In this document: piece after piece, positions 36,201-37,750 of the stretch
Numbering within the stretch: the stretch's first letter is position 1
Layout of the letters: every line of letters starts with the position of its first letter
Assembly: GCA_012064415.1 (NCBI GenBank)
Contig: SSNU01000343.1
Coordinates: 1-37,750 of the forward strand
DNA length: 37,750 nucleotides
Source of the DNA: Gyrodactylus bullatarudis
Taxonomy: Eukaryota; Platyhelminthes; Monogenea; Gyrodactylidea; Gyrodactylidae
Reading direction: 5' to 3'
The notes under the pieces: generated by a model
Database searches by the model: none
Told to the model about the DNA's origin: nothing
What the model saw: only the letters and a program-made list of their open reading frames with translations
Translations under genes and position numbers: made by a program

Positions 36201-37103
36201 GCATCAAATTAATCTTTGTTGAGAAGATTAAAAAAAGTACATTAATTTTTAATCCCATATTCTGAAAATTAAAAAAAAGTATCTTGAATTATTTTCCATT
36301 TATTCTATATTTTAAAAGAGATTTATTCCATTGATATTCTCAATTTATTATTAGAGGTAAATATTCTCAACCATTTCTTCCTTTATAGGATCGTCAAAAT
36401 AATTAAATAAACATTGAAAAAATGTAGATTAAGCAAGTGTCTAAGGAAATGAAGGAAGAAAACTAATTTTTATTGCTGTTCAATTGGATATTTTTTCTTA
36501 GAGTTTTAGCTCCATATTAATCAGATCTTGGAATAAATGATTAATCTAAACAACATACAGAGAGGTTGTGCTAATCTATTTAGTGATTCTTCTAGACTTT
36601 AATTATATAATGTTTTAAAGCTTGATGGTGAACTCAACTTATCAGCAAACTTTAAAGTCCCGCCAAACTCTGATTACAAAGGTTATCACAAGTATATTGA
36701 TAAATATTTACCTTCGGAGTCTCCAATTCTCTACTGCTTACATCCGAATGCTGGCATCAATTCAATGTTACAAGAATCCGATTATCTATTCAAGTCAATT
36801 ATTAAACTCCAGTCATCTTCAGATCTTCATGCTTCCAATTCAGCTGATGAAAATCTAGTTGAAATCATCGAGGAGTTAACATCGAATCTTCCAGAAATTT
36901 TCAATATTCAAGATTTGAATGCTAAGCAAATTGTTGAAGATCGAACACCATACATTGTAGTACTTTTCCAGGAGTGTGAACGTATGAATGCATTGCTGAT
37001 GATTATAAAACAGACGCTCGAGAGTCTTCTCAAGGCTCTCAATGGTCAAATTTCCATGTCGAAATCCCTCGAAGCCATCGGACAAGAGTTAATCATGCAA
37101 AAG
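3053..37103 (+). CDS. DNAH9/DNAH17-like: Axonemal dynein heavy chain, outer-arm beta type (partial gene, 22 exons)
   Basis: The product is the force-generating heavy chain of the outer dynein arm, which hydrolyses ATP to slide axonemal doublets. Domain order follows the family: tail, linker, AAA1 with [11 protein letters not shown]2 with [11 protein letters not shown]3 with [11 protein letters not shown]4 with GVGGSGKQ, coiled-coil stalk with microtubule-binding domain, AAA5, AAA6 and the start of the C-terminal domain. Exons are 3053-3264, 4393-4623, 4664-5214, 5562-6079, 8099-8346, 8439-8624, 8762-9634, 9705-10133, 10678-11649, 14446-15440, 15474-15900, 18785-18995, 19156-19432, 19897-20359, 20508-20816, 21267-21674, 25797-26375, 26501-26692, 28544-28702, 30245-33340, 34457-34768 and 36621-37103. 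Every junction joins in phase. Assignment to the DNAH9/11/17 group rests on recalled family sequence: the linker start, the stretch before AAA1 and the AAA2 sensor region fit the beta chain. The tail is strongly diverged and the motor well conserved. Both ends run off the window. Confidence 0.95.
3265..4392 (+). other. Intron (1128 nt, GC-AG) containing a foldback element
   Basis: The donor is GCAAGT and the acceptor TTATTTAG. Besides the foldback element at 3604-4083 it holds only AT-rich sequence. Confidence 0.7.
3604..4083. mobile_element. Foldback/MITE element, family sharing ACATGAAGATGAGAA ends
   Basis: The left arm (about 3605-3750) and right arm (about 3935-4082) are imperfect inverted copies, each starting ACATGAAGATGAGAATTTAC from the outside. 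A second inverted pair lies inside (GACCAAAATTAGACAC near 3860 against 3938-3954). There is no coding capacity. The same outer ends occur near 12941, 13680, 18730, 22907 and 27225, so this is a dispersed non-autonomous family. I could not define a target-site duplication. Confidence 0.75.
4393..4623 (+). CDS. Dynein heavy chain exon: N-terminal tail, part 2
   Basis: The 77 codons begin [14 protein letters not shown] and end [10 protein letters not shown], phase 0 on both sides. The segment [13 protein letters not shown] and the following W-x-F-I-D with FINLDLF align with the tail segment of beta chains that contains the conserved W and the F-L-R-L-D motif. The exon is followed by a 40-nt intron. 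Confidence 0.85.
4664..5214 (+). CDS. Dynein heavy chain exon: N-terminal tail, part 3
   Basis: It begins [19 protein letters not shown], matching the LKLEKIVFSG-type motif of DNAH9-group tails with no gap once the 40-nt intron is removed. The helical remainder carries the RGLPKCKP and [13 protein letters not shown] stretches. It ends after two bases of a proline codon (phase 2) at donor GTGAGT. Confidence 0.9.
5215..5561 (+). other. Intron (347 nt) containing a piggyBac-type MITE
   Basis: The donor is GTGAGT and the acceptor ATCCTAG. More than half of it is the TTAA-flanked element at 5305-5511. Confidence 0.85.
5305..5511. mobile_element. piggyBac-type MITE with TTAA target duplication
   Basis: CCCTCTCGGTGC follows TTAA at 5301-5304, and GCACCGAAAGGG precedes TTAA at 5512-5515. 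The ends are inverted repeats of 12 bp with one mismatch. TTAA duplication and CCC-starting ends are the signature of the piggyBac superfamily. The 207-bp interior is non-coding, so an autonomous relative would have had to mobilise it. Confidence 0.8.
5562..6079 (+). CDS. Dynein heavy chain exon: N-terminal tail, part 4
   Basis: After one base completing the proline, it reads [12 protein letters not shown] and contains [16 protein letters not shown], the equivalent of the VNFNPQL-x-x-V-L-R-E-V tail motif. [19 protein letters not shown] corresponds to the V-E-x-P-L-I-E-D motif. It ends in phase 1 within QQTWKN at donor GTGAGC. The next intron contains a Tc1 transposon. Confidence 0.92.
6189..6400 (+). 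repeat. Left terminal inverted repeat of the Tc1 element
   Basis: This is the outer arm, running from TAGTGGTCGAC to TTTCACTTTT. It pairs base for base with 7490-7701. The visible differences from the right arm are near positions 6207, 6232 and 6391. Confidence 0.92.
6510..7456 (+). pseudogene. Tc1 family DD34E transposase pseudogene
   Basis: It starts [15 protein letters not shown] and has an N-terminal helix-turn-helix ([18 protein letters not shown]), a basic linker with GRKRAI, and a second DNA-binding half. The catalytic triad is visible: D in FSDEKK (6954-6956), D in QQDNAPCH (7216-7218) and E in [12 protein letters not shown] (7320-7322), 34 residues apart once the frame is corrected. 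It is broken by an extra base in the A-run at 6958-6965, by a one-base loss just after the DNAPCH motif (about 7225-7240), and by a further shift plus a stop near 7375-7400. The C-terminal remnant [10 protein letters not shown] ends before the right repeat. Confidence 0.92.
7490..7701 (-). repeat. Right terminal inverted repeat of the Tc1 element
   Basis: This is the inverted partner of 6189-6400, ending GTCGACCACTA next to the duplicated TA at 7702-7703. Confidence 0.92.
8099..8346 (+). CDS. Dynein heavy chain exon: tail, part 5
   Basis: It completes a tyrosine codon and reads [19 protein letters not shown]. This is the region following the conserved W in TW-x-x-x-D of the tail. [14 protein letters not shown] corresponds to the W-x-x-x-P-L-F-x-R-K motif of DHC_N1. 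It ends phase 0 at GTGAGT after SIIMD. Confidence 0.9.
8439..8624 (+). CDS. Dynein heavy chain exon: tail, part 6
   Basis: The 62 codons contain [16 protein letters not shown], equivalent to the conserved W-x-x-Y-x-x-Y-V-D-x-x-V-x-D-G-F motif of DHC_N1, followed by SVKCSLDHL. Preceded by a 92-nt intron and followed by a 137-nt intron, phase 0 on both sides (donor GTACGT). Confidence 0.92.
8762..9634 (+). CDS. Dynein heavy chain exon: end of tail, start of linker
   Basis: The 291 codons include [20 protein letters not shown] (the family's G-L-I-x-D-I-x-R-M region), [19 protein letters not shown] sequence matching F-L-x-Y-G-R-x-L, and [19 protein letters not shown] matching the W-x-x-x-D-x-R-P-F-K-x-A-L motif. 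The acceptor is TACTTCAG and the donor GTGAGT. The length and order agree with DNAH9-group proteins. Confidence 0.95.
9705..10133 (+). CDS. Dynein heavy chain exon: linker (DHC_N2), part 1
   Basis: It begins [18 protein letters not shown], the standard opening of the linker (LPEKW-x-x-L-x-x-L-S-V-T-V-K). The linker swings over the AAA ring as the power-stroke lever. It also has the [16 protein letters not shown] segment matching K-x-L-W-D-x-V-Y of beta chains. A 70-nt intron precedes it. It ends phase 0 after SIDE at GTAAGA. Confidence 0.96.
10134..10677 (+). other. Intron (544 nt) with a 48-bp inverted-repeat hairpin element
   Basis: The donor is GTAAGA and the acceptor TATCTAG. The only structure seen is the inverted repeat at 10317-10509. 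Confidence 0.9.
10317..10509. repeat. MITE-like hairpin with 48-bp inverted arms
   Basis: Arms 10317-10364 and 10462-10509 are inverted copies with about one clear mismatch, starting TTACAGTAAAAATATTTC from the outside. The spacer is 97 nt of non-coding sequence. The target duplication is unclear. It is probably a small non-autonomous DNA element. Confidence 0.8.
10678..11649 (+). CDS. Dynein heavy chain exon: linker (DHC_N2), part 2
   Basis: The 324 codons, phase 0 at both ends, carry many linker landmarks: [15 protein letters not shown] (family L-x-N-P-x-I-R-x-R-H-W), [34 protein letters not shown] and [20 protein letters not shown]. The last matches the invariant K-R-x-x-F-P-R-F-Y-F-x-S-x-x-x-L-L-D-I-L-S block. 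It ends HMISP; the next exon begins ELEIVKF, giving an ungapped fit to the family. Confidence 0.97.
12323..12604 (-). other. Unrecognised antisense open frame, possible exon or gene remnant
   Basis: On the minus strand 93 codons run without a stop from 12604 to a TAG at 12323-12325, reading through [36 protein letters not shown] and [16 protein letters not shown]. The composition is protein-like, and a stop-free run of this length is not expected in such AT-rich DNA. There is no upstream ATG in frame, and a stop lies at 12605-12607. I do not recognise the family. It may be the last exon of a nested gene or a fragment of a mobile element or processed gene. Confidence 0.35.
12941..13680. mobile_element. 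Foldback element with 289-bp near-perfect inverted arms
   Basis: Left arm 12941-13229 and right arm 13393-13680 are inverted copies differing by about one substitution and one base in a T-run, with a 163-nt unrelated spacer. The outer ends (TAATTAATATGAAGATGGGA) resemble those of the foldback element at 3604-4083, so both seem to belong to one superfamily. It encodes no protein. Transcribed within the dynein pre-mRNA, it would fold into a long double-stranded RNA. Confidence 0.9.
14141..14332. repeat. Hairpin MITE with about 48-bp imperfect inverted arms
   Basis: Arm 14141-14190 (GGGTTATTTATTGTTATG to CTCCTAAAATGGT) pairs with 14287-14332, with a perfect inner block TTCTCCTAAAATGGT-type and weaker outer parts including a 3-4 nt gap. 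It is non-coding and AT-rich inside. It lies about 110 nt upstream of the AAA1 exon. Confidence 0.7.
14446..15440 (+). CDS. Dynein heavy chain exon: end of linker and AAA1 motor site
   Basis: It begins [20 protein letters not shown] and includes [23 protein letters not shown]1 is the main ATPase site: it starts [20 protein letters not shown], with Walker [11 protein letters not shown] at 15076-15105, Walker B in [18 protein letters not shown] near 15220, and sensor segment [20 protein letters not shown]. All catalytic residues are present. It ends after two bases of an arginine codon at GTATGT, before a 33-nt intron. Confidence 0.98.
15474..15900 (+). CDS. Dynein heavy chain exon: AAA1 C-terminal half
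   Basis: One base completes the arginine and the exon reads [20 protein letters not shown], the family continuation of [26 protein letters not shown] contains the AAA1 arginine-bearing segment conserved in all dyneins, and [20 protein letters not shown] leads to the AAA1-AAA2 boundary. It ends phase 0 after ESFIQK at GTAATC. Confidence 0.98.
16066..17549. repeat. 26-bp inverted pair bounding about 1.5 kb
   Basis: AAAGCTGTTCTGGAAATAGT at 16066-16085 continues to 16091 and is inverted at 17524-17549 with two mismatches in 26. The interior lacks coding sequence. It may mark the ends of a decayed DNA transposon, but no target duplication is evident. Confidence 0.4.
18637..18738 (-). repeat. Solo arm of the foldback family
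   Basis: About 100 nt match 13582-13684, the outer part of the right arm of the palindrome at 12941-13680, including ATCTTGATCAAATTCGATTT and the end AAATTCCCATCTACATATTA followed by ACTAGCTTT. It is more diverged than the two arms of that element are from each other. It lies just upstream of the AAA2 exon acceptor. Confidence 0.75.
18785..18995 (+). CDS. Dynein heavy chain exon: AAA2 with P-loop
   Basis: It reads [18 protein letters not shown] followed by [10 protein letters not shown], so the AAA2 Walker A is GDTCTGKS at 18836-18859. The family usually has small residues (GNAGTGKS type) in the middle; the G-x4-G-K-S frame is kept. [20 protein letters not shown] matches D-P-K-A-V-T-x-D-E-L-F-G. 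It ends phase 1 at GTTAGT. Confidence 0.97.
19156..19432 (+). CDS. Dynein heavy chain exon: AAA2 Walker B and sensor
   Basis: It completes a glycine codon and reads [20 protein letters not shown]. The motif [20 protein letters not shown] is the near-invariant AAA2 Walker B region. [14 protein letters not shown] and [15 protein letters not shown] follow, as in all beta-type chains. It ends phase 2 in LSWST at GTAAGT. Confidence 0.98.
19433..19896 (+). other. Intron (464 nt), no structure seen
   Basis: The donor is GTAAGT and the acceptor ACAAAAAG. AT-rich; no repeat or coding sequence recognised. Confidence 0.9.
19897..20359 (+). CDS. Dynein heavy chain exon: AAA2-AAA3 connection
   Basis: It reads [20 protein letters not shown] and [20 protein letters not shown], equivalent to S-S-W-I-x-x-R and L-F-D-K-Y-L-P-x-C-L-D. 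It also has the [12 protein letters not shown] segment and [12 protein letters not shown], leading to YDPDKPLS. Phase 2 in, phase 0 out at GTGAGT. Confidence 0.96.
20508..20816 (+). CDS. Dynein heavy chain exon: AAA3 with P-loop
   Basis: It begins [15 protein letters not shown]. Walker A GNTGCGKT lies at 20595-20618 after [27 protein letters not shown] matches K-x-G-R-x-Y-G-P-P-G-x-K-K-L-I-Y-F-I-D-D and contains the AAA3 Walker B. AAA3 is the regulatory nucleotide site. It ends phase 0 after INTPK at GTTTGT; the intron splits the Walker B region from its continuation, VDKHQTV. Confidence 0.97.
20817..21266 (+). other. Intron (450 nt), no structure seen
   Basis: The donor is GTTTGT and the acceptor TTATTTAG. 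AT-rich; no repeat or coding sequence recognised. Confidence 0.9.
21267..21674 (+). CDS. Dynein heavy chain exon: AAA3 C-terminal part
   Basis: It reads [20 protein letters not shown], then [20 protein letters not shown] and [15 protein letters not shown], which are the AAA3 sensor and arginine-containing blocks. [18 protein letters not shown] is the near-invariant end of AAA3. It ends phase 0 at GTAAGA, before the largest intron. Confidence 0.97.
22101..22406 (+). repeat. Interspersed repeat, copy 1
   Basis: It starts GCCGCTCAATTTTT, contains TTTTTACTACGCAATCAC and CATAATGGAGAATGACTTTC, and ends near CCCTACCCTAGTA. It matches 23217-23493 in direct orientation over its whole length with several small gaps. 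Non-coding. Confidence 0.8.
22902..23100 (+). repeat. Diverged fragment of the foldback family
   Basis: It begins with the family end (CTAATTGACATAGGAATTTA) and contains TTTTTTTATCGATTTTGAAG followed by ATTTAAAGCA, matching 3809-3840 in the element at 3604-4083. It sits between the two interspersed repeat copies at 22101 and 23217. Confidence 0.65.
23217..23493 (+). repeat. Interspersed repeat, copy 2
   Basis: Diverged direct copy of 22101-22406 (GCCGCTGAATTTTTACTACG, then AATATCTTGGCCATTCAATG, then CATAATGGAGAATGACTTTC). An 11-nt stretch near the start of copy 1 is absent here. Confidence 0.8.
25271..25401 (+). repeat. 131-bp near-identical duplicate, copy 1
   Basis: It differs from 27479-27609 by one visible base (CATATTTCGG against CATATTTTGG), although the two copies lie in different introns 2.2 kb apart with a dynein exon between. 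Non-coding, AT-rich, no inverted ends seen. Confidence 0.92.
25418..25519 (+). pseudogene. Broken copy of the start of the next dynein exon
   Basis: CATCCAGGGTTTTGTTGCTT through CTGATAAATCATTTGAATAA and AGATGTTGAT copies 25789-25908, covering the splice acceptor and about the first 110 nt of the AAA3-AAA4 exon. A 17-nt deletion and substitutions bring stops into frame (TGA at 25472 in the GFVASSP frame). The acceptor ATCCAG is preserved. It directly follows the 131-bp duplicate. Confidence 0.85.
25797..26375 (+). CDS. Dynein heavy chain exon: AAA3-AAA4 linker and AAA4 P-loop
   Basis: It reads [20 protein letters not shown], continuing NIFQ-G of the family, then the helical region before AAA4. 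[20 protein letters not shown] precedes Walker [10 protein letters not shown] at 26190-26216. The Walker B position reads YIVILTEVE, where beta chains normally have a T-D pair (F-L-M-T-D-x-Q). Phase 0 on both sides; donor GTAAGC. Confidence 0.96.
26501..26692 (+). CDS. Dynein heavy chain exon: AAA4 middle
   Basis: It begins [20 protein letters not shown] and continues [12 protein letters not shown], the family's F-L-V-L-I-N-D-L-L-A-S-G-E-I-P-x-L-F-x-x-D-E-V block. It ends VEKVKKNLR, phase 0, at GTATGT. Confidence 0.95.
26755..27233. mobile_element. Degraded foldback-family element
   Basis: GGAAAGACAGGAAATTTTTT near 26758 and the stretch through AAAATTCAATC, GAAAATGCATCAAATTTTCA and TTTTTATCGATTTTAAAG parallel 3665-3830 of the 3604-4083 element. 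The right end TAAATTCTCATCTTCATGTC followed by AACTAGCT (to 27230) is the family terminus. The left terminus is lost. Confidence 0.7.
27479..27609 (+). repeat. 131-bp near-identical duplicate, copy 2
   Basis: Partner of 25271-25401; similarity stops abruptly on both sides. It follows foldback-family sequence, whereas copy 1 precedes the broken exon copy. Confidence 0.92.
28544..28702 (+). CDS. Dynein heavy chain exon: end of AAA4
   Basis: It reads [20 protein letters not shown] and [20 protein letters not shown], matching L-C-F-S-P-V-G-x-x-x-R-x-R-x-R-K-F-P and the hallmark C-T-I-D-W-F-x-x-W-P-x-x-A-L. It has 53 codons, phase 0, with donor GTAAGT after LVAT. Confidence 0.96.
28703..30244 (+). 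other. Intron (1542 nt), no structure seen
   Basis: The donor is GTAAGT and the acceptor CCAACCAG. Strongly AT-rich. A short palindrome ATTGATTATAATCAAT lies near 29875. No repeat family, gene or RNA recognised. Confidence 0.85.
30245..33340 (+). CDS. Dynein heavy chain exon: stalk, microtubule-binding domain, AAA5, AAA6
   Basis: A single 1,032-codon exon that begins [20 protein letters not shown]. The start of the stalk includes [18 protein letters not shown]. Coiled coil 1 spans about residues 60-165 (heptads, [19 protein letters not shown]). The microtubule-binding domain spans about residues 165-285, with [10 protein letters not shown] and [19 protein letters not shown]. Coiled coil 2 follows ([18 protein letters not shown] to about residue 350). 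AAA5 contains NLVNG-type [15 protein letters not shown] and [20 protein letters not shown]6 contains [40 protein letters not shown] and [20 protein letters not shown]. It ends [10 protein letters not shown], phase 0, at GTTAGT. All blocks are intact. Confidence 0.98.
33341..34456 (+). other. Intron (1116 nt), acceptor ambiguous
   Basis: The donor is GTTAGT. The acceptor TTTTTAAAG at 34456 gives an ungapped fit to the family. An alternative CTTACAG at 34330 is also phase 0 and would add 42 codons with no stop. Nothing else was recognised in the intron. Confidence 0.75.
34457..34768 (+). CDS. Dynein heavy chain exon: C-terminal domain, part 1
   Basis: It begins [20 protein letters not shown], then [20 protein letters not shown] and [30 protein letters not shown] followed by [12 protein letters not shown] is nearly invariant across dyneins. 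It ends LQPDL, phase 0, at GTTAGT. The start at 34457 was chosen because Q-E-T-L-E-I-C then aligns without a gap. Confidence 0.96.
34769..36620 (+). other. Intron (1852 nt) carrying a copied exon fragment
   Basis: The donor is GTTAGT and the acceptor TTTTAAAG. It contains the copied exon segment and flanking duplication at 35081-35262. From 35263 to 36620 it is AT-rich with nothing recognised. Confidence 0.85.
35081..35262 (+). repeat. 58-bp direct repeats enclosing a 66-nt copy of the downstream exon
   Basis: Direct repeats 35081-35138 and 35205-35262 (CATAAAAATGCCAAAGTATA to TTTTAAAATT) differ at one base. Between them, 35139-35204 copies 36822-36887 of the next exon, also with one base difference (CATTGAGG against CATCGAGG). 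The copied part is 22 whole codons, [18 protein letters not shown] then LTSN. No splice sites surround it, so it should stay intronic. Confidence 0.95.
36621..37103 (+). CDS. Dynein heavy chain exon: C-terminal domain, part 2
   Basis: It reads [20 protein letters not shown] and [20 protein letters not shown], then [10 protein letters not shown], the family's Y-x-x-Y-I-D-x-x-L-P-x-E-S-P-x-x-Y-G-L-H-P-N-A block. [19 protein letters not shown] matches [15 protein letters not shown]. It ends LIMQK, phase 0, at GTATTT. Roughly the last 250 residues of the protein must lie beyond the window. Confidence 0.95.
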
Positions 37104-37750
37104 GTATTTTATAATTTCTCATTTTTTCATATCAGAAAATTTTAATGATATTTTCTCATTTTACCCATAATTATAATTATTAGAGAAAGGCTAACGTACC
37201 TATTTATCAAAAACTCATTTTGAAGAGAATTAAAAAGCGAGAAAAATACCATTTTTGAATTTGTGCCAACATTTTTCAATGGATTTCTCTAGGAAAAATT
37301 TCTATTTTCGAACAAACGATCAAATTCTTCAAATATTAAAATGTAGAAAATTAATATTGAAACTATTTTTTAACATTTTCCGATATATTGGATTAATTTC
37401 GGTGTTTTTTAAGGATTTTTGGGAAATCGGAAAAAAGCAAACAGGGGATCAATAATATCAATATAATTTATTTGATTCAAGTGTTTAAGTTTAGCATTTT
37501 ATAGGCTCAAACTTTAATTCAAACTATATTTCCAATTCGATATTATTTGGAGAAAAAAAAGTTTATCCTCTCTTTTATAACACTGCTCGAAACATATTAT
37601 AGAGTTGGAAAAAAATAAGCGTATTTTTGTTCAAAATTTTACGCTGATTTCGAATATGTAATTTGTTTCATCAATTTCGGCTCAAAAACATGACTTATGG
37701 TTCACTAAAGTGTTATTGACAATTTTAGTAACCACGTAGTAACTAAATAG
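37104..37750 (+). other. Start of next intron, runs off the window
   Basis: The donor is GTATTT. No further dynein C-terminal exon, repeat or RNA gene is recognised in these 647 nt. Confidence 0.8.

Overview
The window is eukaryotic genomic DNA. It is strongly AT-rich, with intron-split genes, GT-AG splice sites and dispersed inverted-repeat transposons. One protein-coding gene dominates it: an axonemal dynein heavy chain of the outer-arm beta type (DNAH9/DNAH11/DNAH17 group; Drosophila Dhc93AB is the insect member), on the + strand. I traced 22 exons from 3053 to 37103, about 12.1 kb of coding sequence or roughly 4,040 residues. All splice phases agree and no stop or frameshift is needed, so the gene looks intact. 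The true N-terminus (probably a few hundred residues) and the last C-terminal exons (roughly 250 residues) are not in the window. The host must therefore build motile cilia or flagella somewhere, for example in sperm, ciliated epithelium or chordotonal-type sensory neurons. I cannot place the species. A short motif at 465-539 belongs to a repeated family I associate mainly with arthropod genomes, which hints at an arthropod. Introns of 33 and 40 nt are unusually small for an animal.

Layout. 1-3052: non-coding sequence, probably an upstream intron, with a broken repeat-family exon, a solitary Tc1-type end and a perfect hairpin. 3053-11649: tail (DHC_N1) and linker (DHC_N2) exons; their introns carry a foldback element, a TTAA-flanked piggyBac-type MITE and a complete but dead Tc1 transposon. 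11650-14445: a large intron with a 289-bp near-perfect inverted repeat, an antisense open frame and a hairpin MITE. 14446-21674: AAA1, AAA2 and AAA3. 21675-25796: a 4.1-kb intron full of degraded repeats and a broken copy of the next exon. 25797-28702: AAA4. 30245-33340: one uninterrupted 3.1-kb exon with the stalk, microtubule-binding domain, AAA5 and AAA6. 34457-37103: C-terminal domain exons, with an exon fragment copied into the intron between them.

The mobile elements all lie in introns and leave the dynein reading frame intact. The most unusual observations are a 66-nt exon segment (22 whole codons) copied upstream into an intron and flanked by 58-nt direct repeats, the 33-nt intron, the 289-bp intronic palindrome, and a foldback family whose shared ends recur in most of the large introns. 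I found no tRNA, rRNA, CRISPR or prokaryotic features.
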